64,000 nucleotides of DNA from positions 2,797,785 through 2,861,784 of the forward strand of contig NZ_CP076326.1 in NCBI RefSeq assembly GCF_018771565.1. The letters run 5' to 3'. The stretch comes from Thermoflexus hugenholtzii (GTDB lineage: Bacteria; Chloroflexota; Anaerolineae; Thermoflexales; Thermoflexaceae). The translations under genes and the position numbers were made by a program. Positions within the stretch are counted from its first letter, which is position 1. Each line of letters begins with the position of its first letter. Under the pieces are notes generated by a model, which was not told where the DNA came from, did no database searches, and saw nothing but the letters and a program-made list of their open reading frames with translations. Below, in pieces: positions 1-8,417 of this stretch.

Positions 1-2825
1 TCCGCCTTGAGCTTCTCCCCGCGGATCTCCCGCTTGGCCTGGGCGCGGCTCATGACGCGGCCGGCCCCGTGGCAGGTGCTCCCGAAGGTCTGGGCCATGG
101 AGCCGGGCGTCCCCAGCAGCACGTAGGAGGCGGTGCCCATGGAGCCGGGGATCAGGACCGGCTGACCGATGTCGGCGTATTTCTTCGGCAGGCCGGGAGA
201 GCCCGGCCCCCAGGCACGGGTCGCCCCTTTGCGGTGCACGCACACCGTCATCCGCTGGCTGTCGATCTCGTGGGTCTCGATCTTGCCCATGTTGTGGGCG
301 ATGTCGTAGACTTGCCAGACGTCGTGGGCGATGCCCCTCGGTTTGAGGACCTCCTCGAAGCTCTTGCGGATGTAGTGGGCCAGGATCTGGCGGTTGCAGA
401 AGGCGAAGTTCGCCGCGCAGGCCATGGCCTTGATGTAGTCCTGGCCCTCGGGGCTGTCGATGGGGGCGCACATCAGCTCCTTGTCGGGGAGCTTGATGCC
501 GTATTTATGGATGACCCGCTCGAAGCGCTGCAGGTAATCGGTGCAGATCTGGTGGCCGAAGCCCCGCGAGCCACAGTGGATCTGCACGGCCACCTGTCCC
601 TTGAAGAGCCCCATGCGCTCTGCGGCTACCGGATCGAAGATCTCGTCTACCACATCCACTTCGATGAAGTGGTTCCCTGCGCCCAGGGTGCCCAGCTGAT
701 CCTTCCCCCGCTCCTTGGCCTTAGGGGTGGCCTTGTCGGGGTCGGCGTTGGGCATGCAGCCGAACTCCTCGGTGCACTCCAGGTCCTCGGGCCGGGCGTA
801 GCCGTGGCGCAGGGCCCAACGGGCCCCCTCCGCCAGCACCTCGTCCAGCTGCCGGGCGGTCAGGGGCACATGGCCCTCCGAGCCCACCCCGCTGGGACAG
901 TTGTGGTAGATCCGGGTGGCCAGCTCCGCCAGATGGGGCGCGATCTGTTCCTCGGTCAGGTTGGTCGCCAGCAGACGAACGCCGCAATTCGAAACCACAA
1001 AACCATTGGCGACGAAGTTATGGTCTTCATGCAAAACCGTGAAGTCATACACTTCGCCCTTGTAATCCTCTACCCGCTCAATGCGATCGATTTCCTCCCA
1101 CACTATACCGGACCGCCCGAGCCCTTCTGTCGCCTGCTTCATGTAAGTGGGGAAGTCTGGGAAATCCCGCGGAAGCCCAGCTCCCTTCGGTTGCGCTTCC
1201 CACATGGATCGTGTTACGAAACGGGTGTTCACCGGGATCGAGGCGGCTTCCAGCACCGCCTGAACCGGCTGCCCTTGGCGATAGGCTTCCGCGATGGCGC
1301 GGCGCAGAGCTTGCCGGGCCTGACGAACAGTCTGTTTCCGCTTCAGGTATTGGGCGCTGACCAGGCTCAGGAACCGACGTTCCATGTTGTATTCAACGCC
1401 GACTCGCGTAAACAACCGAATCAGATTCTCTGTATCCCCTGAGATCAACAAGCGGAGAATTCGAGAGCGCGAGCCATCGCTTCGCAGAAGCGCCCGCTTT
1501 TCGACATAGATCCCGTTGGTTCGAACCCCGAAGCGCTCCAACATCTCCGCGATATCCGCCAGAAACCGATATCCCTCCGCAAGGTGATGTTCGGCGCAGG
1601 CGATGGTCAGGACAGGTCGCCGCATCTTGATGGCGGACCGGCCATGCAGAGCCGGTGCCGGAAGTTCTGCTCCGAAGAAAGCGGCGAGGAAGAGTCGCTG
1701 TTGCCAGAGGGGGGCTCGCTTCAACCACTCCGGGATGCGTCCGCCGTGCTCCGTCTTGGAGCCCAGGGGCAATCCCATCGCGGCCAGGAGGGCCACCAGC
1801 CCGGTGGAGTTTACTTCCAGCTCTCCTGTGGCCCCCACCGTCTCATAGACCTGATAAGGGGTTCGGATAACCACCTTTCGGCGTCGAGAGCGGAGGTAAC
1901 CTCCGTATCCCAGGCGGTGGAGATCGTCCAGGATCTGTGCGAGATCCTCCTCCTTTCCATATAGGACCAACACCCCCTCTTTTCGACGGCGCATGAACCC
2001 AGCGGTTCCATCGCCCCATGCGTAGCCCAGGAGTTTCAGCAAATACGGGAGAGCGGGGGATGTGTAACGCAGAGGCAACAGCCCCCTGCGCTGAAGGCCT
2101 GTAATGGCCTTAGTGATCCCACCTCGCTGGTTGTCTTTGCCAGCCTCCTGTAGGATGCGTTCTACATCCGGGATATCCACGATCACTTCATCCGGGGGAT
2201 CTTCATAGGGGACGCCTTCGAAGGGCAGGAAAGCAATCCGATCCCCCGGCTGCAGCTCGTCCACCGGACGCATTCCCTCCGGGGTCAGGAAGGGGTGATC
2301 TCCGGTGGCGATGATCTCGTCCCCGGAGCGGGTGAGCACCCGGTAGAGCACCGGATCCGCTGGCCGATGCAGGAAGCGGATGATCGGTGTCGAATCCAGG
2401 CAGGTTGAACGGGTGTTGTAGCAGATCAGCTCCGCACGGGACCAGTCCTGAGCGAGCTCTTGGATCGCCCGCGTATATCCGAAGCGGTGGAGGATGCGGG
2501 CATCTCCAGTCAAGCAGTTGATGTCATATCCGATGGCTCCCGGCGAGATGATCCCCCCGGGGACTTTGCTGGCCATCACCCCTCCAATGGGGAACCCGTA
2601 GCCCATATGCACGTCCGGCATGACCACCACAGCCCCCACCAGGCCGGGTAGCGAGGCCGCGTTCACCGCCTGGTGGACCGAAAGGTCCCCCAGGGCATCC
2701 TCCAGCAGCTCCTCGTCCGCGTAGATGCGAACGGGGACGTTCATCCGCGGGTCAAAGGACGTGGGCAGCTCCCAAAGATACTCATTGATCCGACGGAAAT
2801 CCTGCTTGCGAATCTCCCGAGCCAT
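1..2825 (-). CDS. rtcB: RtcB RNA ligase precursor interrupted by an intein (3' end outside window)
   Basis: GTP- and Mn-dependent tRNA-splicing/RNA-repair ligase that joins 2',3'-cyclic phosphate or 3'-phosphate ends to 5'-OH ends. ATG at 2825 follows a GGGGTGAGAG ribosome site. The N-extein (103 residues) carries [14 protein letters not shown] and ends GYDIN; the C-extein restarts with CGVRLL at 986 and contains [27 protein letters not shown] and HGAGRVMSR, which correspond to the metal-ligand histidines and the guanylated histidine of the family. About 330 C-extein residues are visible; roughly 50 should lie left of the window. A 510-residue intein sits between Asn and the metal-ligand Cys. 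The gene lies 59 bp downstream of archease, its usual activator, so co-transcription is likely. Confidence 0.95.
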   Translation of the reverse strand, partial: MAREIRKQDFRRINEYLWELPTSFDPRMNVPVRIYADEELLEDALGDLSVHQAVNAASLPGLVGAVVVMPDVHMGYGFPIGGVMASKVPGGIISPGAIGYDINCLTGDARILHRFGYTRAIQELAQDWSRAELICYNTRSTCLDSTPIIRFLHRPADPVLYRVLTRSGDEIIATGDHPFLTPEGMRPVDELQPGDRIAFLPFEGVPYEDPPDEVIVDIPDVERILQEAGKDNQRGGITKAITGLQRRGLLPLRYTSPALPYLLKLLGYAWGDGTAGFMRRRKEGVLVLYGKEEDLAQILDDLHRLGYGGYLRSRRRKVVIRTPYQVYETVGATGELEVNSTGLVALLAAMGLPLGSKTEHGGRIPEWLKRAPLWQQRLFLAAFFGAELPAPALHGRSAIKMRRPVLTIACAEHHLAEGYRFLADIAEMLERFGVRTNGIYVEKRALLRSDGSRSRILRLLISGDTENLIRLFTRVGVEYNMERRFLSLVSAQYLKRKQTVRQARQALRRAIAEAYRQGQPVQAVLEAASIPVNTRFVTRSMWEAQPKGAGLPRDFPDFPTYMKQATEGLGRSGIVWEEIDRIERVEDYKGEVYDFTVLHEDHNFVANGFVVSNCGVRLLATNLTEEQIAPHLAELATRIYHNCPSGVGSEGHVPLTARQLDEVLAEGARWALRHGYARPEDLECTEEFGCMPNADPDKATPKAKERGKDQLGTLGAGNHFIEVDVVDEIFDPVAAERMGLFKGQVAVQIHCGSRGFGHQICTDYLQRFERVIHKYGIKLPDKELMCAPIDSPEGQDYIKAMACAANFAFCNRQILAHYIRKSFEEVLKPRGIAHDVWQVYDIAHNMGKIETHEIDSQRMTVCVHRKGATRAWGPGSPGLPKKYADIGQPVLIPGSMGTASYVLLGTPGSMAQTFGSTCHGAGRVMSRAQAKREIRGEKLKA
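987..2516 (-). other. Intein (510 residues, LAGLIDADG type) inside RtcB
   Basis: In-frame insertion within rtcB whose removal restores the RtcB motif GYDIN-CGVRLL. It begins with Cys (CLTGDARIL), has the splicing block B motif [11 protein letters not shown] about 70 residues in, two dodecapeptide-like endonuclease motifs ([12 protein letters not shown] and [13 protein letters not shown]), and ends with block F/G ([17 protein letters not shown] then FVVSN) followed by extein Cys+1. These are the parts of a class 1 protein-splicing element with a homing endonuclease domain. The penultimate residue is Ser where most inteins have His, so the Asn cyclisation step may be slower or use another residue. 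The second endonuclease motif has Ala-Glu in place of the expected Asp-Ala, so nuclease activity is uncertain. Confidence 0.93.
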
Positions 2826-2884
2826 CTCTCACCCCCTCTATTCCATCCCGCTGCCGGAACGCAGGGCGCCTCCGGGCATTGTGT

Positions 2885-3328
2885 TCACACGTCGAACACC
2901 AGCTCCACCACGTAGAGGCCGTCCTCCTGCCGAATGGCCACGTTGTGATACGTGACCGCCTTAATATATTTTCGCACGGACTCCGGGTGCCCTCCATAGG
3001 CGGCGGCGCGGAGCCGGCCGATGGACTCCGGATCCTCGGGATCCGGAAGGTGGAGCTCCAGGATCTCGAAGCGCTTGAAGGCCAGCCCCTCGCGCTCCGT
3101 GAGGTAGACCAGCTCGTTCAGCCAGGCCACCAGCAGGCCTTCGGGGCTGGCGGCTTCGACCAGGGCCTCCCGCCGCTCTGCCTCGGGCACGGTTTCCAGG
3201 TCCGTGAGCAGGCTATACATCCCCAGGGCGGCGTGGGCGAACAGCTCCGGCAGCGTGCGCCCGTAGGCCCGGATGGCCCAGTCCGCCGTGTGGGGGATCT
3301 CCTCAAAAGGCACCGCCAGCTCCGGCAT
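2885..3328 (-). CDS. Archease, RtcB activating protein
   Basis: 147-residue archease, the small protein that speeds guanylation of RtcB and lets it turn over. The N-terminus has the family signature (EEIPHTADWAIRAYG, then LPELFAHAALGM) and the C-terminal half has the conserved KAVTYHN strand and an acidic end (ELVFDV). The length matches the family. It stands 59 bp upstream of rtcB and 49 bp downstream of selD on the same strand, so the three are probably one transcript. Proximity of archease to rtcB is widespread in bacteria and archaea, which supports both calls. Confidence 0.93.
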   Translation of the reverse strand: MPELAVPFEEIPHTADWAIRAYGRTLPELFAHAALGMYSLLTDLETVPEAERREALVEAASPEGLLVAWLNELVYLTEREGLAFKRFEILELHLPDPEDPESIGRLRAAAYGGHPESVRKYIKAVTYHNVAIRQEDGLYVVELVFDV

Positions 3329-3377
3329 CGGGTTCCCTCCCGGTAAAGGATGGAGGAGCGGGGGACGCGGGGCTCGG

Positions 3378-4427
3378 CTACGGGATCACGCGGATCCCGG
3401 GCTCTCCTTCGAAGCGGCCGATCACCCATGCGGGCTCGCCGGCCTCAGCCATGCGGGCGAGGAAGGCCTCCGCATCCCGGGGCGCGAAGGCCAACAGCAG
3501 CCCGCCGGAGGTCTGGGGATCATACAGGAGGGCCTCTGTGCGTTCGTCGATGGAGGGATCCAGCGCGACATGGGGGCGATAGAAGTCCCGGTTGCGCCAG
3601 AGCCCGCCGGCGAAGGCCTCGGCCTCGGCGCAGCGCTGCGCCCCTCGCATCCAGGGCAGCCGCCCGACCTCCAGGGTCAGCCCCACCCCCGAGGCCTCGA
3701 CCATCTCCCAGGCGTGGCCTAGCAGCCCGAACCCGGTGACATCGGTGGCGGCATGGGCGTTGCTTTTGACCGCCAGCCGGGCCGCCGTCTTGTTCAGGCG
3801 CATCATCCAGGCCATGGCCTCCTCAACCTCTTCCGGCCGGGCCATGTCCCGCTTGAGGGCGGTGGTGATCACCCCGCTGCCCAGGGGCTTGGTCAGCACC
3901 AGCACGTCCCCCAGCCGGGCGCCGGACTTCCGCAGGATGCGCTGGGGGTGGACGATGCCGGTGACCGCCAGCCCGAACTTGGGCTCGCGATCGCTGACCG
4001 TGTGGCCGCCCAGGACCACCCCGCCTGCCTCTCGCACTTTCTCGGCAGCTCCCTTCAGGATCCGGACCAGGATCTCCGGATCCAGTCCCTCCGGGAAGGC
4101 CACCAGGTTCAGGGCGAAGCGGACCTCGCCGCCCATGGCGTAGATGTCGCTCATGGCGTTGGCGGCGGCGATGGCCCCATAGGCGTAAGGGTCATCCACC
4201 ACCGGCGGGAAAAAGTCCACCGACTGGACGAGGGCGGTCTCCTCGTCCAGCTGGTAGACGGCCGCGTCATCCGGCGCCTCCAGCCCGACCAGAACCGCCG
4301 GATGCGGCCGGGATGGGAGTTCTTCGTGGAGCCGGCGCAGCACGTGCGCCAGGGCCTCCGGGCCCATCTTGCTGGCTCAACCTGCGCACGAAGCCAGCGC
4401 CGTCAACCGGACGGTCTTGTTGTCCAA
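3378..4427 (-). CDS. selD: Selenide, water dikinase read as a selenoprotein (in-frame UGA = Sec17)
   Basis: Makes selenophosphate from selenide and ATP for selenocysteine and selenouridine synthesis. The body (QSVDFFPPVVDDPYAYG, NAMSDIYAMGG, GGHTVSDREPKFG, ATDVTGFGLLGHA) is clearly SelD. The first ATG (4367) would give a protein lacking the catalytic N-terminus. Reading upstream in frame gives RLTALASCAG-UGA-ASKMGPEAL, which aligns with the SelD active-site segment where position 17 is Cys or Sec in other species. A TTG at 4427 with AGGAG seven bases upstream is the best start and yields 349 residues, the normal length. A compact hairpin starts right after the UGA (see separate entry). A TATACT at 4488-4493 might be its own -10 element. 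I infer Sec insertion; selA, selB and tRNA-Sec are not in this window. Confidence 0.88.
4350..4379 (-). promoter_or_regulatory. UGA Sec codon with candidate bacterial SECIS hairpin in selD
   Basis: The in-frame UGA is at 4379-4377. Sixteen bases later lies a hairpin with stem GGGCC/GGCCC (4365-4361 and 4356-4352) and the tetraloop CGGA, whose GG fits the exposed guanines seen in bacterial SECIS loops. GCCA just after the UGA can also pair with UGGC beyond the stem, leaving a one-sided internal loop. The loop distance is at the short end of the usual range. Structure was judged by eye. Confidence 0.6.
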
Positions 4428-4529
4428 CGCCTTGCTCCTCTCAATGGAATTGCGCGTCGCGCGGCGGATCCGCCGGTGCCGCTATGAAGTATATCTCGAG
4501 CGGGCGATGGCGCTCACCCCTACCCGGCC

Positions 4530-5348
4530 TCACGCCCACGTGATCCGGGTCCCCCGGATCCGGAGGGGATCCCGGAGGGCCTCCCGAAGGGCGCCCGGGC
4601 GTCGTCCCGAGAAGATCCAGACTTCCAGGCGGGGATCCCGTTCCACCCAGCGCAGGGCCATCTCCAGCTTGGCTCGCATCCCTCCGGTGACGTCGATCCC
4701 GTGGGATCCTCCGACGGCGTGGAGGATCTCCCGAAACCGTGCGGGGGTGAGGTGGGGGATGACCTGGTGTCCTTCGGGCCCGTCGGCCAGCACCCCGGCC
4801 ACCTCGCCGACCAGCAGGATGCGGGTGGGGCGGAGGACCTCCAGCAGGGCATCGAACACCGCCTCGGTGGAGAGGATCGTCGCCCCCCGCTCCCGATCGA
4901 AGACCACATCCCCGCCGGTCAGAGGGATCAGGCCGACCTCCCACGCCCGCTGGAAGGCCCGGGCCTCGAAGGCGATGGGGATCCCGCCGGCGGCCTCCGC
5001 GACGGCGGAGGGAGGGATGCTGAGGGCGGGCAGGCCGGCCGCGTGGAAGGCGCGGCGGACGTGCATGTGGAGCTCCGCGGCCGCCAGGGCCACCTCCGCG
5101 AACCCCCACCAGTCCTCCGGGCGGGAGATCCCTTCATAGATGCGGGTGCGGGCGGCGGCGGCGTGGCCGAAGGAGCCGCTGCCGTGGCCGACCAGGATCC
5201 GCAGCCCGGGCCGCTCCTGCAGGGCCTCGCGGATCTCCTCCGCCAGCCGGCGGATCACCCGCAGGCGCGCCCGCCGCTCCCGGCGCTTGTCGGTGATCAG
5301 GGAGCCGCCCAGCTTGATGAAGATCCGTTCTCCCGTTCCTTCACGCAT
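4530..5348 (-). CDS. Isopentenyl phosphate kinase
   Basis: 272-residue amino-acid-kinase-fold enzyme that phosphorylates isopentenyl phosphate to isopentenyl diphosphate in the alternative mevalonate route. Diagnostic features are the N-terminal IFIKLGGSLITDK phosphate-binding loop, the GHGSGSFGH segment holding the catalytic histidine, the LTGGDVVFD segment, and the C-terminal nucleotide-site region DVTGGMRAKLEMAL. Isopentenyl phosphate kinases are typical of archaea and are known in some Chloroflexota. It begins 6 bp after the stop of the deacetylase-like gene upstream and sits 100 bp upstream of selD, so it is likely part of the same transcript. No other isoprenoid gene is beside it. Confidence 0.92.
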   Translation of the reverse strand: MREGTGERIFIKLGGSLITDKRRERRARLRVIRRLAEEIREALQERPGLRILVGHGSGSFGHAAAARTRIYEGISRPEDWWGFAEVALAAAELHMHVRRAFHAAGLPALSIPPSAVAEAAGGIPIAFEARAFQRAWEVGLIPLTGGDVVFDRERGATILSTEAVFDALLEVLRPTRILLVGEVAGVLADGPEGHQVIPHLTPARFREILHAVGGSHGIDVTGGMRAKLEMALRWVERDPRLEVWIFSGRRPGALREALRDPLRIRGTRITWA

Positions 5349-5354
5349 GGGTGT

Positions 5355-6398
5355 TCATCCCTCCAGGCGGTGGAGGCGGCGGACCTGGGCGATCAGGTTC
5401 TCCACGGAGGGCTCATCGGCCCGAGGCGGCGGTCCCAGGGGATCCAGGACATCGTCGTGTCCGAGCCAGAGGCGGAAGGCCGCCAGGACCCCGTAGGCCA
5501 GGGCGTCCCGGTGGTAGCCACCTTCCAGCACAAACACGAGGCGTCCCTGGCAGAGGGCATCGGCCAGCTCGGTTAGCCCCCGGGTCAGGGCGGCGAACCC
5601 CTGCACTGTCATCGACAGCCCGCCCAGGGGATCTCCCCAGTGGGGGTCGTAGCCGGCGGAGACCAGCAGCAGCTCCGGCTCGAAGCGTCGCGCGGCGGGG
5701 GCGATCACGGCCTCCAGGAGGCGCTGGAAGCCATGGTCGCCCACCCCTGCCGGCAGGGGGAGGTTGATGGTGGCTCCCTCCCCGGGCCCGGCCCCGATCT
5801 CCCGCCAGTGGCCGCTCCCCGGGTAGATCCCCCACTGGTGGGTGGAGAGATACAGCACGGTGGGGTCTGTATAGAAGATCGCCTGGGTGCCGTTGCCGTG
5901 GTGGAGGTCGAAGTCGACGATCATCACGCGGCGCGCGCCCAGCTCCTCACGGGCGAAGCGGGCGCCGAGGGCGATGTTGTTGAAGAGACAGAAGCCCTCG
6001 CCGTGGTCCGGGAAGGCGTGATGGCCGGGGGGGCGGACCAGGGCGAAGGCCCTGCGGGCGCGGCCTTCCCACACGGCGGCGACGGCGGCCTCCACGGCCC
6101 CGGCGGCCCGCCGGGCGGCTTCAAAGGAATGGGGGGTCACGTAGGTCTCATCGCCGGGGAAGTTCAGGCCCCCGCCGCCCCGCTCGGCCAGGCGGCGCAC
6201 CCGCTCCACATAGGCGGGCTCATGCACCCGGGTCAGGCGCTCCATCGGGATGGGTTCGATGGGGAGCGGGGTGATCCGGTCCAGGACCCCGTGGGTCCGG
6301 AGGACCTCCAGGATGCGTTCCAGGCGGTCGCGGCGCTCGATGTGCTGGGGGTCATCGTGCTCGAGGAAAACGGGATCAAAAGCGTAGGCGATGGCCAT
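5355..6398 (-). CDS. Histone deacetylase superfamily zinc hydrolase (AcuC/AphA-like)
   Basis: 347-residue arginase/deacetylase-fold enzyme expected to remove acetyl groups from acetyl-lysine, acetylpolyamines or small amides. Visible active-site motifs are RPPGHHAFPDHGEGFC with the tandem histidines, the zinc ligands in VDFDLHHGNGTQ, the downstream STHQWGIYPG, and LVSAGYDPHWGDPLGG with the second metal Asp and the general structure of class II bacterial members. The substrate cannot be told from sequence. ATG at 6398 has a GGGGAG ribosome site 4 bases upstream, which is buried in a stable hairpin described separately. It lies 103 bp after rbsK and 6 bp before the isopentenyl phosphate kinase. 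Confidence 0.9.
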   Translation of the reverse strand: MAIAYAFDPVFLEHDDPQHIERRDRLERILEVLRTHGVLDRITPLPIEPIPMERLTRVHEPAYVERVRRLAERGGGGLNFPGDETYVTPHSFEAARRAAGAVEAAVAAVWEGRARRAFALVRPPGHHAFPDHGEGFCLFNNIALGARFAREELGARRVMIVDFDLHHGNGTQAIFYTDPTVLYLSTHQWGIYPGSGHWREIGAGPGEGATINLPLPAGVGDHGFQRLLEAVIAPAARRFEPELLLVSAGYDPHWGDPLGGLSMTVQGFAALTRGLTELADALCQGRLVFVLEGGYHRDALAYGVLAAFRLWLGHDDVLDPLGPPPRADEPSVENLIAQVRRLHRLEG

Positions 6399-6401
6399 CG
6401 C

Positions 6402-6435
6402 ACTCCCCTCTGGGTAGAGCTCTCCAGAGGGGAGT
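6402..6435 (-). promoter_or_regulatory. Hairpin that sequesters the ribosome site of the deacetylase-like gene
   Basis: Perfect 11-bp inverted repeat ACTCCCCTCTG/CAGAGGGGAGT (6425-6435 pairing with 6402-6412) with a 12-base loop containing GAGCTC. In the mRNA the 3' arm holds the purine-rich Shine-Dalgarno and ends three bases before the ATG at 6398. It has no U-tract on the minus strand, so it looks like a translational control element rather than a terminator of the ribose operon, though it could do both. Confidence 0.6.
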
Positions 6436-6501
6436 TTAGTAGGGATTCGAGCACCCTGCCATTTCGGTTTTCAAGAGCGAGGCGGTTTCTGCGGATGGGT
6501 C

Positions 6502-7428
6502 TCAGCGCGTTTCGGGACGTTGAGCGAGGAAGGCGAGGAGCTCTTCTCGGGTCGGCATTGAGGGCTGAGCGCCGTGTTTGGTGACGCTTAAAGCTCCGGC
6601 CGCGCTGGCCCAGCGGAGGGCTTCCTCGACGGACCGGCCCTCCCACAGCGCCGCCGCCAGCGCTCCGTTGAAGGCATCCCCTGCCGCCACTGTGTCCACC
6701 ACCGGCACTCGATAGGCCGGCACCCAGCGTGTCCCCTTCTCATCCGCATACACGCATCCGCGTTCCCCCAGTGTGATCACCACGTGCCGGCATCCCCGTC
6801 CCACCAGCGTCCGTGCCGCCTCTTCGATGGCGTTCGCATCTCGCAGCGGGAAGCCCACCAATCCCTCCGCCTCCACCTCGTTCGGTGTCAGCCACGCGCA
6901 CCATCGATAGATCTCCTCCGGCAGCTCCATCGCCGGCGCGGGGTTCAGGATCACCGTCACCCCGGCCCGGGCCGCCCGCTCCGCCGCCGCGGCCACCACC
7001 TCCAGCGGCACCTCCAGCTGTAGCAGGAGCACCCGGGCCTCGGCGAGGGCCTCCTCCAGCCGGGCCAGCTCGGCTTCCCCCACCCGGCCGTTGGCGCCCG
7101 GGATCACCACGATGGCGTTCTGTCCGCTCTCCTCCAGCACGATCAGCGCGGTCCCGGAGCTCGCCTCCGGGTCCGTCATCACCCCGCTGATCTCCACCCC
7201 GGCCTCTGCCAGGCCCTGGCGCAGGGCCGGGCCGAACACGTCGTTCCCCACCCGCCCGATCATCCGGGTCGGCACCCTTAGGCGGGCGGCGGCCACCGCC
7301 TGGTTGGCCCCCTTGCCTCCCGGGGCGGTGAAGAACCGGTGCCCCCGCAGCGTCTCCCCAGGCCGTGGGAACCGTGGGGCCACCGCCACCAGATCCATGT
7401 TGATGCTCCCCAGCACCACCACACTCAT
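6502..7428 (-). CDS. rbsK: Ribokinase
   Basis: PfkB-family sugar kinase, 308 residues, phosphorylating ribose (or a related pentose) to the 5-phosphate. Motifs: [19 protein letters not shown] at the N-terminus, [14 protein letters not shown] for sugar binding, and [14 protein letters not shown] with the catalytic Asp and anion hole. I start it at ATG 7428, which follows GGAGGAGCGAAGG and overlaps the stop of the upstream permease as ATGA, rather than at an upstream ATG that adds 17 unconserved residues. It closes the ribose-type operon, which explains its job: trapping imported sugar after RbsD has produced the furanose form. Confidence 0.93.
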   Translation of the reverse strand: MSVVVLGSINMDLVAVAPRFPRPGETLRGHRFFTAPGGKGANQAVAAARLRVPTRMIGRVGNDVFGPALRQGLAEAGVEISGVMTDPEASSGTALIVLEESGQNAIVVIPGANGRVGEAELARLEEALAEARVLLLQLEVPLEVVAAAAERAARAGVTVILNPAPAMELPEEIYRWCAWLTPNEVEAEGLVGFPLRDANAIEEAARTLVGRGCRHVVITLGERGCVYADEKGTRWVPAYRVPVVDTVAAGDAFNGALAAALWEGRSVEEALRWASAAGALSVTKHGAQPSMPTREELLAFLAQRPETR

Positions 7429-8417
7429 CCTTCGCTCCTCCTTCGGATCAAACGGGAGGTTCGAGGGAGGCGTCCCCATTCAACGCCGGCCTGCAGGGCG
7501 CGATCCAGCCCGACTGCGAGGATGAACACCAGCCCCTTGATCACCTGCTGATGATAAGAAGGAACTTCCAGCAGATTGAGGCCGTTGCCCACGGTAGCCA
7601 TCACCAGCGCTCCGATGAGCGTGCCCTCTACACGGCCGTAACCCCCGCTGAGGCGGGCGCCCCCCAGGACGGAAGCGGCGATGGCCTCCAGCTCCAGGCC
7701 GACGCCCACATTGGGTTGGGCGGACCAGAGGCGAGCGGTCAGCAGGATGCCTCCCAGCGCGGCCAGGAGGCCGCTCAGGGCGTAGACCATCCCCTTGACC
7801 CTCCGCACGCGAACGCCGGAAAGCCAGGCCAGTTCTTCCCCCCCGCCGATCGCATAAAGATGTAAGCCCCAGGCGGTGCGATGGAGCAGGAGGCGAACCA
7901 CCAGGGCGACAAAGAGCATGACCAGGACAGGCATCGGGATGCCCGCCAGGTCCCCGGTGCCCAGAAAGGTGAAGGAGTCCGGCAGTCCGGAGATCGGATA
8001 TCCACGGGTGTAAACCAGCGTGAGCCCGCGCGCGATGGCCATGGTGGAGAGCGTGGCGATGAACGGTGCCAGGCGGCCGTAGACCACCAGGGCTCCGTTC
8101 AACGCGCCCAGGATCAGCCCCACCCCCAGCGCGGCCGCGATTGCGATCCCCACCGGCCATCCGTCCCGGACCATCCACCCGGCGGCCAGGGCGCCTGTGA
8201 GGGCGACCACTGAGCCCACCGAGAGATCGATCCCCCCGCTGATGATGGTCATCGTCATCCCCATAGCTACCACGGCGAGGATGGAGGACTGAAGGGCCAC
8301 GTTCAGCAGGTTGGAAGGGGTCAGGAACTGCGGGGTCAGCGCGGCCAGCGCCAACCAGAGCATCGCCAGAACCAGCGCCCCACTCCATCGTCCGAGAAAC
8401 TCACGCAGCTCGAACAT
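7425..8417 (-). CDS. Ribose-type ABC transporter permease (second copy)
   Basis: RbsC/BPD_transp_2 family inner-membrane permease, 330 residues from ATG 8417 (GGGGGAAGGCG ribosome site); an ATG at 8447 is possible but less well placed. It has about eight to ten hydrophobic helices and the family signature [20 protein letters not shown] near residue 75, plus [16 protein letters not shown] towards the end. It overlaps rbsA upstream by 17 bp and rbsK downstream by 4 bp. A second, clearly different RbsC homologue lies at 11,077-12,078 in the same operon, so the membrane part may be a heterodimer or the operon may serve two permeases. Confidence 0.9.
   Translation of the reverse strand: MFELREFLGRWSGALVLAMLWLALAALTPQFLTPSNLLNVALQSSILAVVAMGMTMTIISGGIDLSVGSVVALTGALAAGWMVRDGWPVGIAIAAALGVGLILGALNGALVVYGRLAPFIATLSTMAIARGLTLVYTRGYPISGLPDSFTFLGTGDLAGIPMPVLVMLFVALVVRLLLHRTAWGLHLYAIGGGEELAWLSGVRVRRVKGMVYALSGLLAALGGILLTARLWSAQPNVGVGLELEAIAASVLGGARLSGGYGRVEGTLIGALVMATVGNGLNLLEVPSYHQQVIKGLVFILAVGLDRALQAGVEWGRLPRTSRLIRRRSEG

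Noticed and set aside
69-1442. Long plus-strand open frame (457 residues) at the left edge
   Set aside because: It is antisense to RtcB and its intein, has low-complexity composition and no recognisable motif; the minus strand carries complete RtcB and intein motifs.
1515-1535. tRNA-like T-loop (GGTTCGAACCCCG)
   Set aside because: Lies inside the intein coding frame and no acceptor or anticodon arms can be folded around it.
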